A DNA stretch of 64,000 nt from Pantoea sp. At-9b (GCF_000175935.2 NC_014837.1:930001-994000); one strand, 5' to 3'; positions 28,437 to 37,562 are shown, numbered from the stretch's first letter. A program made the numbers and translations. The notes: a model not told the origin generated them from the sequence alone.

Positions 28437-29552
28437 TTAGAACTGGTAGGTCATGCCCACAGCAACCACGTCGTCACTGTTGAGTGACAGTTTGTTGTCA
28501 TCAGACAGCTGGTTGATTTTGTAATCCACCATCACAGACATGTTTTTGTTGAAGTAGTAAGTCGCACCCACGTCGATGTATTTCACCAGGTCGGCATCGC
28601 CGATACCGTTTTCGATATCTTTGCCTTTGGTCTGCACATAACCCAGTGACGGACGCAGGCCGAAATCAAACTGATACTGTGCTACCAATTCGATGTTCTG
28701 CGCTTTGTTCGCTGCACCGGCAACGGATGCACCCTGATAAGTACCACTGATCGGGGTCATGTTGCGGGTTTCGGTGTAGATTGCTGCCAGGTAAACGCTG
28801 TTGGCGTCATACTTCAGGCCAGCACCCCAGGATTCTGCTTTCTGGCCTTTACCGTAGGTGCGGGCTTCCTGCTGATTGGTACGGTCAGAAGAGGTGATGG
28901 CACTGATGGCGCTGATGCCGGTATCACCAAAGCTGTAGCCCAGTGATGCACCGTAGCCGTCGCCGTTTTGACGCGAAGTATCGGTCGCGCTACCACGGGC
29001 GTTGGCGCTGGTAGAGTCGTTTTTGCCCTGATATTGCAGCGCGAAGCGCAGACCGTCCACCAGGCCAAAGAAGTTGTTGTTACGATAGGTTGCTACGCCG
29101 GTAGCGCGCTGGGTCATAAAGTTGTCAGAACGAGCAGTACCGTCGCCGCCGAATTCCGGGAACACGTCGGTCAGGCCTTCTACGTCATACAGCACGCCGT
29201 AGTTACGACCGTAGTCGAATGAACCGTACTGGCTGAATTTCAGACCGGCAAAGCCCAGACGGGTTTTGTTGCCGCTGTTGGCGTCTGAACCTTCAGAGTT
29301 GTTCACGTTGTACTGATATTCCCACTGGCCGTAACCGGTCATCAGGTCGTTGATTTTGGTCTGACCTTTGAAGCCGATACGCACGTAAGATTTGTCACCA
29401 TCTGAGCTGGCGTTGTCGCTCATATAGTTTTCAGCTTTAACCTTGCCGTAGAAGTCCAGTTTGTTACCGTCTTTGTTATAGACTTCCGCTGCGTGTGCAC
29501 CTGAAGCCAGAGCCAGCGCAGAGACGATTAATGCCAGTTTGCTTTTCATCAT
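28437..29552 (-). CDS. phoE: Outer-membrane porin PhoE (OmpC/OmpF family)
   Basis: A 371-residue trimeric porin: signal peptide [21 protein letters not shown], mature start [19 protein letters not shown], eyelet-loop motif VFPEFGGDG, and the C-terminal phenylalanine (MTYQF) needed for BAM assembly. Translation may start at the first or second ATG. The position between crl and proB and a Pho box upstream identify it as PhoE. The lysine that gives E. coli PhoE its anion preference (mature position 125, FMTKRASG) is glutamine here (FMTQRATG), so selectivity may differ. Confidence 0.9.
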   Translation of the reverse strand: MMKSKLALIVSALALASGAHAAEVYNKDGNKLDFYGKVKAENYMSDNASSDGDKSYVRIGFKGQTKINDLMTGYGQWEYQYNVNNSEGSDANSGNKTRLGFAGLKFSQYGSFDYGRNYGVLYDVEGLTDVFPEFGGDGTARSDNFMTQRATGVATYRNNNFFGLVDGLRFALQYQGKNDSTSANARGSATDTSRQNGDGYGASLGYSFGDTGISAISAITSSDRTNQQEARTYGKGQKAESWGAGLKYDANSVYLAAIYTETRNMTPISGTYQGASVAGAANKAQNIELVAQYQFDFGLRPSLGYVQTKGKDIENGIGDADLVKYIDVGATYYFNKNMSVMVDYKINQLSDDNKLSLNSDDVVAVGMTYQF

Positions 29553-29636
29553 TTTGCTATCAATCCCAATGAGTAAAATTTGTTGTACCCGTGAAAGGGC
29601 TTGTAATAAAACACGGGGACTTTTTACCGGGTAGCG

Positions 29637-29654
29637 ATGAAAGTTTTATGACAG
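29637..29654 (-). promoter_or_regulatory. Pho box (PhoB site) upstream of phoE
   Basis: Minus strand CTGTCATAAAACTTTCAT matches the two 7-bp PhoB repeats CTGTCAT-N4-CTGTCAT with one mismatch in the second. It lies 85 bp upstream of the phoE start, so the porin should be induced by phosphate starvation. Confidence 0.85.
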
Positions 29655-29803
29655 TTTTTCTGATTTCTTGTTAATTGCGAACTTTTGGTCTAGCGCATTG
29701 TCCGGGGATTTTTGTGCTTTTCCCCCGGTGGCTGTTGGCTTCCTTGCTCACTCCTGATAAAACGTCCCTTCGCAGAACTTTTTTCTTATATGGCAGGAAA
29801 AAC

Positions 29804-30907
29804 ATGAGTGGCAGTCAGACCCTTGTGGTCAAGTTGGGTACCAGCGTCCTCACCGGCGGTTCACGCCGACTGAACCGGGCGCACATGGTGGAGTTGGTTC
29901 GTCAGTGTGCTCAACAGCACGCGGCGGGCCATCGTATTGTTATCGTCACCTCGGGCGCGATGGCGGCCGGGCGCGAACACCTTGGTTACCCGGAACTGCC
30001 ACCTACCATCGCCTCAAAGCAGCTGCTGGCTGCGGTGGGGCAGAGCCGTCTGATTCAATTGTGGGAACAGCTGTTCTCCATCTATGGCATTCATATTGGT
30101 CAGATGCTGCTGACCCGTGCGGATATGGAGGATCGCGAACGCTTCCTGTATGCGCGTGATACGCTGCGTGCGTTGCTCGACAACCATATCGTGCCGGTGA
30201 TCAACGAGAACGATGCGGTTGCCACCGCCGAAATTAAAGTCGGCGATAATGACAACCTCTCGGCGCTGGCGGCAATGCTGGCGGGTGCTGACAAATTGTT
30301 GCTGCTGACCGATCAGCAGGGGTTATTTACCGCCGATCCACGTAGCAATCCGGAAGCGGAACTGATCAGCGATGTGCACCAGATCGACGATGCGCTGCGT
30401 ACCCTCGCGGGCGGCAGCGTTTCAGGATTGGGCACTGGCGGTATGGCGACCAAGTTGCAGGCGGCGGATGTGGCTTGTCGCGCTGGGATCGACGTGATTA
30501 TCGCGGCAGGAAGCCGTAGTAACGTGATCGGCGAAGTGATTGACGGCAAACCGGTCGGCACCCGTTTCCATGCCCAGCAAACGCCACTGGAAAACCGTAA
30601 ACGCTGGATCTTTGGCGCACCACCGGCCGGTGAAATCACCGTCGATGATGGCGCGCTGGCCGCGATTCTTGAGCGTGGCAGCTCACTGCTACCGAAGGGA
30701 ATCCGTGACGTGCAGGGTAACTTCTCGCGTGGGGAAGTGATCCGTATTCGCAGCCTTGAAGGGCGTGATATTGCCCACGGCGTAACGCGTTATAATAGCG
30801 ATGCGATGCGCATGATCGCCGGGCATCACAGCCAGGAGATCGGTGAGATCCTCGGTTACGAATATGGCCCGGTAGCGGTGCACCGTGACGATATGATCGT
30901 CAGTTAA
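29804..30907 (+). CDS. proB: Glutamate 5-kinase
   Basis: The ATG at [19 protein letters not shown] gives 367 residues, the E. coli length. The amino acid kinase domain shows [34 protein letters not shown] (glutamate and ATP site) and [12 protein letters not shown]; the C-terminal PUA domain follows from about residue 275. It phosphorylates glutamate as the first committed step to proline and is normally feedback-inhibited by proline. Divergent from phoE, operonic with proA. Confidence 0.95.
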   Translation: MSGSQTLVVKLGTSVLTGGSRRLNRAHMVELVRQCAQQHAAGHRIVIVTSGAMAAGREHLGYPELPPTIASKQLLAAVGQSRLIQLWEQLFSIYGIHIGQMLLTRADMEDRERFLYARDTLRALLDNHIVPVINENDAVATAEIKVGDNDNLSALAAMLAGADKLLLLTDQQGLFTADPRSNPEAELISDVHQIDDALRTLAGGSVSGLGTGGMATKLQAADVACRAGIDVIIAAGSRSNVIGEVIDGKPVGTRFHAQQTPLENRKRWIFGAPPAGEITVDDGALAAILERGSSLLPKGIRDVQGNFSRGEVIRIRSLEGRDIAHGVTRYNSDAMRMIAGHHSQEIGEILGYEYGPVAVHRDDMIVS

Positions 30908-30917
30908 GGAGCGGATG

Positions 30918-32171
30918 ATGTTAGAAGAAATGGGTAAAGCGGCGCGGGCAGCGTCGTACAAACTGGCGGAACTCTCCACCGCAGAAAAGAATCAGGTGCT
31001 GCTGACCATCGCCGATCGGCTGGAAGCGGAAAGCGCGGATATTCTCGCCGCCAATGAGCTGGATCTGGCTGATGCGCGCCAAAACGGCATGAGTGACGCG
31101 TTACTGGATCGTCTGACCCTCAATCCGCAGCGTCTAAAAGGCATTGCCGATGATGTGCGTCAGGTATGCCGTCTGGCGGATCCGGTGGGGCAATTGATTG
31201 ATGGCGGCCTGCTCGACAGTGGCCTGCGTATTGAACGTCGCCGTGTACCGCTTGGCGTGGTGGGGGTGATTTATGAAGCGCGTCCCAATGTGACGGTGGA
31301 CGTCGCTTCGCTGTGTCTGAAAACCGGTAATGCGGCGATTCTGCGCGGCGGTAAAGAGACATATCGGACTAACGGCGCGACCGTGCGGGTGATCCAGAAT
31401 GCCCTGATGCAGCATGGCTTACCGGCGGGGGCAGTGCAGGCGATTGAGAACCCGGATCGCGAACTGGTGAATCAACTGCTGAAGCTGGATCGCTATGTCG
31501 ACATGCTGATCCCGCGTGGTGGTGCTGGCTTGCATAAGCTGTGCCGGGAAAATTCCACCATCCCGGTCATCACCGGCGGAATTGGCGTGTGTCATCTCTA
31601 TCTTGATGAAACCATGGAGACAGAGGCGGCACTGACGGTCATCGTTAACGCCAAAAAGCAGCGTCCAAGCGCCTGTAACTCACTGGAAACACTGCTGATT
31701 CATCGTGACCAGGTGGATCGTTTTATCCCGGCCTTCCTGCAACGGATGGCGGATGAGAAGATTGCGCTACACGCGGATGAAAACATTATTGGACTGGTGC
31801 AGAACGGCCCGGCCAGTGTGGTTGCCGTGCAGGCTGCTGAGTACGACGATGAATGGTTATCGAACGATCTCAACATCAAGCTGGTGGATAATATTGATGA
31901 GGCTATCGATCATATCCGGGTACACGGCACCCAGCACTCCGATGGCATCCTGACGCGCAGCATTGGTAATGCCAACCGCTTCGTTAACCAGGTGGATTCC
32001 TCGGCGGTGTACGTTAACGCCAGCACCCGCTTTACCGACGGCGGCCAGTTTGGTCTCGGTGCGGAAGTGGCAGTCAGCACACAAAAGCTGCATGCGCGCG
32101 GGCCAATGGGTCTGGAAGCGCTCACCACCTACAAGTGGATTGGCTGGGGCGACGATACGCCACGCGCTTGA
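30918..32171 (+). CDS. proA: Gamma-glutamyl phosphate reductase
   Basis: 417 residues from the second of two adjacent ATGs. That start is better spaced from the AAGGAG site and matches the E. coli N-terminus ([17 protein letters not shown]); the first ATG, at 30915, would add one Met. An aldehyde-dehydrogenase-fold enzyme with the catalytic cysteine in [13 protein letters not shown] and the motif [20 protein letters not shown] near the end. It reduces glutamyl phosphate to glutamate semialdehyde. A terminator and then the thrW tRNA follow, as in E. coli. Confidence 0.95.
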   Translation: MLEEMGKAARAASYKLAELSTAEKNQVLLTIADRLEAESADILAANELDLADARQNGMSDALLDRLTLNPQRLKGIADDVRQVCRLADPVGQLIDGGLLDSGLRIERRRVPLGVVGVIYEARPNVTVDVASLCLKTGNAAILRGGKETYRTNGATVRVIQNALMQHGLPAGAVQAIENPDRELVNQLLKLDRYVDMLIPRGGAGLHKLCRENSTIPVITGGIGVCHLYLDETMETEAALTVIVNAKKQRPSACNSLETLLIHRDQVDRFIPAFLQRMADEKIALHADENIIGLVQNGPASVVAVQAAEYDDEWLSNDLNIKLVDNIDEAIDHIRVHGTQHSDGILTRSIGNANRFVNQVDSSAVYVNASTRFTDGGQFGLGAEVAVSTQKLHARGPMGLEALTTYKWIGWGDDTPRA

Positions 32172-32191
32172 TGCGTTGCCAGATGAAAAAC

Positions 32192-32218
32192 AGGCACCTA
32201 TGTGGTGCCTTTTTTTTG
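32192..32218 (+). terminator. Terminator of proBA
   Basis: Stem AGGCACC/GGTGCCT with loop TATGT followed by eight T, 20 bp after the proA stop. Confidence 0.88.
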
Positions 32219-32236
32219 TTAGTTACTGTACTAATC

Positions 32237-32259
32237 CGTAGCGGCGCGATTTATCGCGC
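32237..32259. repeat. Palindromic REP-like element, copy 1
   Basis: CGTAGCGGCGCGATTTATCG followed by CGC is one arm-plus-hairpin of a short palindromic family found seven times in the window. It lies between the convergent proA and the first DUF1471 gene. Confidence 0.75.
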
Positions 32260-32334
32260 AAATCTTCAGACTTCAGAAGCGAAAAAGGCCGCCTTGCGGC
32301 GACCTCTTCCGGCACGTCCCTGTACGACCATCCG

Positions 32335-32550
32335 TTATTTGTACAGTTCTGCGGTCATGTGAACACGGTTATTGGTGTTCGCTTCGGTAATTTTGTACTG
32401 TGCACCCTGCTGGGCTGCCTGTGCAGCGATTTTCGCTTCTGCACCGTCCAGCGTTGAAGAGGTCACAGAGATGCTCTGCGCGAAGCTGGCTGCTGACATC
32501 AGGGAAAGAGCGGCTACAGCGGCGATTGACAGTGCTTTGATAGTTTTCAT
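32335..32550 (-). CDS. Small periplasmic DUF1471 (YhcN/BhsA-like) protein
   Basis: 71 residues: signal peptide MKTIKALSIAAVAALSLMSAASFA, then a DUF1471 domain (STLDGAEAKIAAQAAQQGAQYKITEA). An AGGA site lies 8 bases before the ATG. Members of this family (BhsA, McbA, YhcN) are stress-induced envelope proteins that affect biofilm and permeability. A close paralogue lies 120 bp upstream, so the pair is a tandem duplication. Specific role unknown. Confidence 0.85.
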   Translation of the reverse strand: MKTIKALSIAAVAALSLMSAASFAQSISVTSSTLDGAEAKIAAQAAQQGAQYKITEANTNNRVHMTAELYK

Positions 32551-32673
32551 GGTCTTAATCCTTAATTTGTCTGGTTGGAAGGCTGTGCGCCTTCGATGAA
32601 AGTAATAATAACTACAGTTATCGTTTCATGATTGATAATTAGTGCGATAACTGTGATCTTGCTAATTATTACC

Positions 32674-32883
32674 TTATTTAGTCAGTTCCGCTGACAGGTA
32701 AGCACCGTTGTCTACGCGTGCGCCGGTGATTTTGTAGGAAGCACCTGCCTGTTTTGCCTGCGCGGCGATTTTGGCTTCTGCGCCGTCCAGGGTTGAAGCG
32801 GAAGCGGTAATGCTCTGGGCAAAGCTGCCGAAAGAAACCAGTGACAGGGCAGCAACTGCAACGAAAGTTTTGATAGATTTCAT
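32674..32883 (-). CDS. Small periplasmic DUF1471 protein, paralogue
   Basis: 69 residues from the second ATG (MKSIKTFVAVAALSLVSFGSFA), chosen because AGGA is 7 bases before it and only 2 bases before the ATG at 32889. The mature part STLDGAEAKIAAQAKQAGASYKI matches its neighbour almost residue for residue, with a divergent tail (RVDNGAYLSAELTK). It is separated from the paralogue by 120 bp of AT-rich sequence, so each gene probably has its own promoter. Confidence 0.85.
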   Translation of the reverse strand: MKSIKTFVAVAALSLVSFGSFAQSITASASTLDGAEAKIAAQAKQAGASYKITGARVDNGAYLSAELTK

Positions 32884-33060
32884 GGTCATTTCCTCAGAAG
32901 TTTGTTTAGTCGGTGAGGCGTTGTGCCTCGATGTGAGAGAGAATAGACCTGTCGGGCGGCGAGGAAAAGCTGAGGGATTTGCTGATAAAATTCAAAAAAA
33001 TTGAATGAAATTCGACCCAATAAATCGGGGTAATACTTTGCTGTTAAGCCAGAACCCCGG

Positions 33061-33138
33061 CGTAGCGGCGCGATTTATCGCGCTGTATTCAGGCTGCGCC
33101 GGGGGTTACAAACCCGCGCGATTAATCGCGCCGCTACA
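33061..33138. repeat. Inverted pair of REP-like palindromes, copies 2 and 3
   Basis: CGTAGCGGCGCGATTTATCG at the left and its inverted relative (CGCGATTAATCGCGCCGCTA) at the right enclose about 30 bp. Two opposed copies resemble a BIME. It lies between the DUF1471 pair and the tRNA. Confidence 0.8.
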
Positions 33139-33298
33139 CAATGTACTTTTACTGGGGAACACGAAGGTTTCGCCTTCGTTGCTTGTGATATGAACGGTTT
33201 TGACAGGGAATGCGGATAAATTCAGCCTGCGATACGTTGATCCTTGACTCGCCTGGCCGTTTTTTCTAATTTATTGCCCCGTAGTTCCCCACCGCAAT

Positions 33299-33374
33299 GC
33301 CGGTATAGCTCAGTTGGTAGAGCAGCGCATTCGTAATGCGAAGGTCGTAGGTTCGACTCCTATTACCGGCACCA
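33299..33374 (+). tRNA. thrW: tRNA-Thr, anticodon CGT
   Basis: A 76-nt tRNA with encoded CCA. The acceptor stem is GCCGGTA/TACCGGC, the D-arm AGCTCAGTTGGTAGAGC, the anticodon stem-loop GCGCATTCGTAATGCG with CGT, and the T-loop GGTTCGACTCC. It nearly equals E. coli thrW and, as there, follows proA. thrW is a known phage and island integration site; foreign-looking DNA follows here. Confidence 0.97.
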
Positions 33375-34012
33375 GTCGCACTTTTTTCATTAAAATCAAT
33401 TAGTTGAATGATTTTCTCATGCATTCTTGTCTGCATTGATTGTTGGTGATTTTGTCTCTCACATTGCCGGGTTGTGCTAATTGGCATGTGGGAGATTAGC
33501 ATGGCACGGCTTGTAGTTGCCAGGCTCAAACAAGCATCATCAACTTGAAGCCCTATGACGTGCCAGCGTCTTAAATTCTCTCCCAAACAGCGGCGCTTGC
33601 AACGACCTTAGCGCGGGATAAACAGGCGATTGATGGGATTCCTAACCAGCACGGGAAAGCGGCTGGCTCTGCCCCGTTTCATGCACACGATAGTGTATAC
33701 CTGACTTACTGTTGCTACCGCTGAGATCACTGATGATACTGTAAGCATCCCGGTAAACCGGACCATTCACATTTAGAGATCTTCCGGCATACTGATTATG
33801 TTCCTGGAGGAGATCGCCATGCGCAAAGCACGATGCCTTTCGCCATTCCCTGGTCCTGTGTTGTCCCTGTATCGTCAGCGGGGGAGTCTACTTTTTAATC
33901 AGAGGCGAGTAAGTCAGCAAAAAACCATTGATGCAGGTAAATTCAAATAATGTGAAGCTGCTCTGATTAAAAGGCGCAGTCGTCTTTAGTCTGATCACCA
34001 TTAAATGGTATC
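33375..34012. other. Gene-free, AT-rich stretch after thrW
   Basis: I find no convincing coding region in these 638 bases. The base composition falls from the GC-rich core, and short fragments suggest decayed mobile DNA. A minus-strand open frame here is the shadow of the tRNA. I did not find a second copy of the tRNA 3' end in the following 5 kb, so no att pair can be shown. Confidence 0.5.
33745..33856 (+). mobile_element. Possible remnant of an IS3-family left end
   Basis: A leader-like segment with CCCGGTAAACCGG ends in GGAGGAGATCGCC and an ATG whose first codons read MRKAR, like the OrfA start of some IS3-family elements. The frame then loses any likeness and no transposase follows. Recognition is from memory and weak; I cannot name the element. 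Confidence 0.3.
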
Positions 34013-34612
34013 TTAGGCTAATGCAGCCGCAACGTTTCTTAATTCAGAAAGTTGTTCAGGTTTTTCATTCTGCACAATATCTTCATTGATCTTCAGTATC
34101 ACGGCTTTAATCACATCGGTGTTCTTTTTTAGATGGTGCTTTACCATGATTTCATTAAGTTCGTTAAGTTGCCATGTGTTTATTTTTATCGAAATTCTTT
34201 TCGAGGCCTTGGCTTTGGCCAAATCACCGTTTAATAGCTTGGCTAAATCCTGCTGTTCATAACGTCCTGAGTTTAATGCATGAATATAATAAAGAATTAA
34301 CGCACGGCTGAAACTATCATCCAGAGCGGGATTTATTTTTTGCGAGGCTACATTCAAAATGTCGAGGAAATGCGCTGGCACCCTTACTTCTAAAGATGAT
34401 TTTATCTTATTGTATTCTTCTTTTATCTTCGGTGTAGATTGCGCAGGGATGCTAACGACGGCATGACATTTATCACAAACGGCCGCCAAGATATTTTTAA
34501 CCGTGCCACTTTTATCATTAAAATCGACATCGCGTAATAAATAGGTCGCTTGACCTTTCCCACAGTTATGGCAGATAACCTGTCGTGTATCACCCTCTTT
34601 AACGATTCTCAT
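34013..34612 (-). CDS. Putative antitoxin: zinc ribbon plus two ribbon-helix-helix-like domains
   Basis: 199 residues. The N-terminus has CHNC at 14-17 and CDKC at 46-49, spaced as in the MqsA/YgiT-type zinc ribbon. In place of MqsA's HTH, two segments look like ribbon-helix-helix units: SLEVRVPAHFLDILNVAS then SFSRALILYYI (about 73-112), and KRISIKINTWQLNELNEIM then NTDVIKAVILKI (about 138-175). It follows a 98-residue MqsR-like gene by 14 bp, the toxin-first order of mqsRA. The region is AT-rich and next to thrW, so probably acquired. The antitoxin role is inferred from architecture and context. Confidence 0.55.
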   Translation of the reverse strand: MRIVKEGDTRQVICHNCGKGQATYLLRDVDFNDKSGTVKNILAAVCDKCHAVVSIPAQSTPKIKEEYNKIKSSLEVRVPAHFLDILNVASQKINPALDDSFSRALILYYIHALNSGRYEQQDLAKLLNGDLAKAKASKRISIKINTWQLNELNEIMVKHHLKKNTDVIKAVILKINEDIVQNEKPEQLSELRNVAAALA

Positions 34613-34626
34613 TTTAACCCTCCAGA

Positions 34627-34923
34627 CTACTGATGAACGCTGATAAAGATAATATCTGGCTCAATGAAATAAAATTTCACGTACCAATAACAGCCATCTT
34701 TAAACGGGCGACATAGATGAACATTGATGGTACGGTCCTGATGATGGGGGCTATAGCTATATTGATCTCCAGATGTTTTCTGTATCAAAGAGATAACATA
34801 CTCTTCATCTATTTCCCCGACAGAGAACAGATTCTTGGTATCAATATTGGTTCTTGCTTCATGATCATAGGCTCCCTTTATCAGGCAGGCTATGGCTTCA
34901 TGTTTTATCTCTTTAAAACCCAT
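34627..34923 (-). CDS. Putative MqsR-like toxin
   Basis: 98 residues, exactly the MqsR length. The C-terminal half lines up by eye with MqsR: YSYSPHHQDRTINVHLCRPF with the MqsR segment around YSDHTIWQDVYRP, then GCYWYVKFYFI with GQVYLKITVI. Tyr81 falls on MqsR Tyr81, but the MqsR residues Lys56 and Gln68 are not kept; His60, His61 and His69 lie nearby. If it is an RNase its chemistry may differ from MqsR. First gene of a two-gene operon behind a palindromic promoter. A diverged host-interaction protein is the alternative. Confidence 0.5.
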   Translation of the reverse strand: MGFKEIKHEAIACLIKGAYDHEARTNIDTKNLFSVGEIDEEYVISLIQKTSGDQYSYSPHHQDRTINVHLCRPFKDGCYWYVKFYFIEPDIIFISVHQ

Positions 34924-34937
34924 TTTACAGTCCTTGT

Positions 34938-34966
34938 ATTTTGTACGATTAGTTTCGTACAGTCAA
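34938..34966 (-). promoter_or_regulatory. Promoter with embedded inverted repeat of the toxin-antitoxin-like operon
   Basis: Minus strand TTGACT (-35), 17-bp spacer, CAAAAT (-10). The perfect inverted repeat TGTACGA-N6-TCGTACA (plus 34942-34961) fills the spacer, so a dimeric repressor bound there would block RNA polymerase. This is the usual layout of an autoregulated TA operon. Confidence 0.6.
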
Positions 34967-35139
34967 GTGTTGCCGCACTTGAGAGATAAGTTACGTTATG
35001 GTGGGCTTAACTGTATGATTTTTAGATTAAAATCACTTTGCAGGCTGGATCGAAAGTATACGATGTTCTTTAATCACCGGGTATCGATGACGATTGAGTT
35101 TGAGATAAGCCGCGCAGAAATCCATATCCACACCGGCCA

Positions 35140-35844
35140 TCATGCCCCGTGTTCCCCCTCAACCCGCCGATACATCCTTCTCGGATGACCAATCTTGCCG
35201 TACTGCATCTCCACCGCCAGAAAGCCCGCATCCACGCAATGCTCCAGATAACGCCGAGTGGTGGTTTTGCTTAGTCCGGTTTCGTTCACCACTTCATCCA
35301 CTGAAAAACAGCGCAGAGCAGACTCGGCAAACATTTTTTGCACCAACGCCAGCGTCTTCTCTTCAATGCCTTTGCTACCGCTATCCTGGCGGTAATTTTT
35401 CGCCTGAAGTTGATAGAGCGAATCAACGTTTTGCTGATCGACAATCTTCCACACTCGCTGTTGCTCGGCAAACTGCACAAACCGTTCCAGCGATTGGCTT
35501 AAACGCTTCCAGGAAACGGGCTTGAGGATATAGTCGAAGGCACCATTACGGATTGCCTGGCTACAGGTGTCCATATCGCTGGCGGCAGTGATGAAAATCA
35601 CCGAACAGTTGGCGTGCAGAACCAGCGGATCGCTGATTAGCGTGATGCCTTTACCGTCCGGCAGGTAATTGTCGAGCAGCACCAGTTTAGGCTGTTTGCT
35701 CTCCATCAACACCCGAGCTTCTGCCAGTGATGAGGCCATCCCCACCAGTCGTAAGCGCGGATGTTCACTGATCAATTCGGCATGCAATTGCGCGAGGGTG
35801 TTTTCATCTTCAACAATCAATACATCTATCAGATCAGGTTGCAT
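35140..35844 (-). CDS. citB: Response regulator of citrate/C4-dicarboxylate type (CitB/DpiA-like)
   Basis: The ATG at MQPDLIDVLIVEDENTLAQL was chosen; the longer frame runs far into the kinase gene. Receiver domain: acidic pocket VEDE, phospho-acceptor Asp in LVLLDNYLPDGKG, Thr in IFITAASD and Lys in ILKPVSWKRL. The C-terminus has a CitB-type HTH (FSVDEVVNETGLSKTTTRRYLEHC). It overlaps the kinase gene by 11 bp. It should activate the divergent citS operon in response to citrate. Confidence 0.88.
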   Translation of the reverse strand: MQPDLIDVLIVEDENTLAQLHAELISEHPRLRLVGMASSLAEARVLMESKQPKLVLLDNYLPDGKGITLISDPLVLHANCSVIFITAASDMDTCSQAIRNGAFDYILKPVSWKRLSQSLERFVQFAEQQRVWKIVDQQNVDSLYQLQAKNYRQDSGSKGIEEKTLALVQKMFAESALRCFSVDEVVNETGLSKTTTRRYLEHCVDAGFLAVEMQYGKIGHPRRMYRRVEGEHGA

Positions 35845-37471
35845 AGTACTGTTCTTCCAGCGTCGGAACGGGTCGCGCCTGGTCGCCCATTTCAGGAATA
35901 AATAAGGAAAAAATCGTGCCGCGCGGGGCATTGTTGGAGACTTCAATCGACCCACTTACCTGCGTGACATAACTGGCGATTAAATACAGGCCGATGCCAT
36001 GGTCACCACTGCGTTTGGTGGTCATCCCGCGTTCAAAAATATGTTCCCGGATCGTCGGATCGATACCGATACCCCGATCCGCGACCTCGATTATAAGCTC
36101 CCGATCGTTAAGCAGGATCAGTACCTCCACCGGTTCGTGTGGGTGAGGGGAACGCTGTGTGGCCTCAATGGCGTTATCCAGCAGGTTGCCAATGATAGAG
36201 ATCAGCTCTGCTTCCCCCAGCGTGCGGCAAGGGCGCACCATCTCGCAGAGCGGATCAAACACCAACTCCACCCCTTTTTCACGTGCGCGTGCTGCTTTGC
36301 CCAACAGCAAGCCGCATAGCGTTGGCGAGCTAAAGCGTGCAGAAATGAAGTCCAGCAGCTCCTGCGCATGTTCAGACTGAGCCTGAATGTAGCGTACCGC
36401 TTCGTCGTAGCGTCCCAGATGCAACAGGCCAGAGAGCGTCGTCATTCGGTTCAACTGTTCATGGCGCATGATGCGCAGGTTATCGACATAGCGTTTGACC
36501 TGACTGAGCTGCGCACTGAGGCTATCGATCTCATTTCGGTCACGAAAGGTGATCACCCACCCCTGCAATTCATCCTCCAGCATAATCCGTACCCGGCTGG
36601 CGATCACCGTTAACTGATTGAAACGACAGATTTCGTCGTGGGTATCATTCTCCAGTATCACGTCGCGGGTGAAAAAGGGCACTGGAGCAATAACCTCGCC
36701 GATGGGATGCCCACGTAACATACGGGTTGGCTGGCTCAAGCCTAAAAGTTTACGTGCCGCCTGGTTGATCACTTCAATACGCAGTTCACTATCGACGGCA
36801 ATCACCCCTTCATAGATGCATTCCATCATCGCTTTCTGTTGACGCACCAGCAGACCAATTTCCCGTGGTTCCAGCGAGAAGATCTGCTTTTTAATCCCGC
36901 GCGTGAAAAACCAGGAAAAGATAAACAGGGCAGCCAGCAATAGCACGGCGGCGATAAAGATATTGATCACTTTACTCAGCGTAATGGTGTCGAGGTAGCT
37001 GGTGAGATAGCCCACCGAGATAATGCCGATCACCTGATGGTTATCGTCAAATATCGGCGCTTTGCTGCGCAGGGATATTCCCAGCCCCCCTTTGCGAATG
37101 GTGGTGGTGCTGGTTCCCCGCAATACCGCATCGTTGTCACCGCCAATCAGCTTTTTGCCGACCACATCACCATGGGCCGAATGAAAAAGATGAATGCCTT
37201 TATTATCCCCAACCACAATAAAACTGGCATCGCTATGCAACACCACCTGATGCATAAACTGGTTAATCGCCGGAATATCTTTGTCTGCGACGGCCTTGCG
37301 CAAATTCGGAATAATCGCGATCTCTTCCGCCTGTATTTTTGCCCTAGTGCTCATTTCCTGATAAAGCTGGCGACTGACATCCTGGTAATAATACACGCCA
37401 AGCAAAACAAACAGGCCGGAGAAGAACAGCACCAGAGAGATAAAAAGTTTGATTTGGAAGGATAGCTTCAT
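35834..37471 (-). CDS. citA: Sensor histidine kinase of the CitA/DpiB/DcuS family
   Basis: 545 residues from MKLSFQIKLFISLVLFFSG, the first membrane segment; upstream in-frame codons lie in the promoter region. A periplasmic PAS sensor (about 30-165, ending VIGIISVGYLTSYLDTI) is followed by a second membrane segment, a cytoplasmic PAS (AVDSELRIEVINQAARKLLG), the phospho-acceptor in MRHEQLNRMTTLSGLL and an HATPase domain (IIGNLLDNAIEATQ, DRGIGIDP, GDHGIGLYLI). The location beside citS points to citrate as ligand. Confidence 0.88.
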   Translation of the reverse strand: MKLSFQIKLFISLVLFFSGLFVLLGVYYYQDVSRQLYQEMSTRAKIQAEEIAIIPNLRKAVADKDIPAINQFMHQVVLHSDASFIVVGDNKGIHLFHSAHGDVVGKKLIGGDNDAVLRGTSTTTIRKGGLGISLRSKAPIFDDNHQVIGIISVGYLTSYLDTITLSKVINIFIAAVLLLAALFIFSWFFTRGIKKQIFSLEPREIGLLVRQQKAMMECIYEGVIAVDSELRIEVINQAARKLLGLSQPTRMLRGHPIGEVIAPVPFFTRDVILENDTHDEICRFNQLTVIASRVRIMLEDELQGWVITFRDRNEIDSLSAQLSQVKRYVDNLRIMRHEQLNRMTTLSGLLHLGRYDEAVRYIQAQSEHAQELLDFISARFSSPTLCGLLLGKAARAREKGVELVFDPLCEMVRPCRTLGEAELISIIGNLLDNAIEATQRSPHPHEPVEVLILLNDRELIIEVADRGIGIDPTIREHIFERGMTTKRSGDHGIGLYLIASYVTQVSGSIEVSNNAPRGTIFSLFIPEMGDQARPVPTLEEQYYAT

Positions 37472-37546
37472 AACGGCACGCACCACAGCCAGCAAAGCGC
37501 CAATGTATCATTTTTTATCATTATTGTGTGTGCTTTACTGGAAACT

Positions 37547-37562
37547 TGTGATCCCTTGCACA
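37547..37562. promoter_or_regulatory. CRP site in the citA-citS divergent region
   Basis: TGTGATCCCTTGCACA matches the CRP consensus TGTGA-N6-TCACA at nine of ten positions. It suggests catabolite control of the citrate genes, on one or both transcripts. Confidence 0.65.

Noticed and set aside
33266..33586. Minus-strand 106-codon open frame after proA
   Set aside because: It is the antisense shadow of the thrW tRNA (GNRSRTYDLRITNALLYQLSYTG), a common false call.
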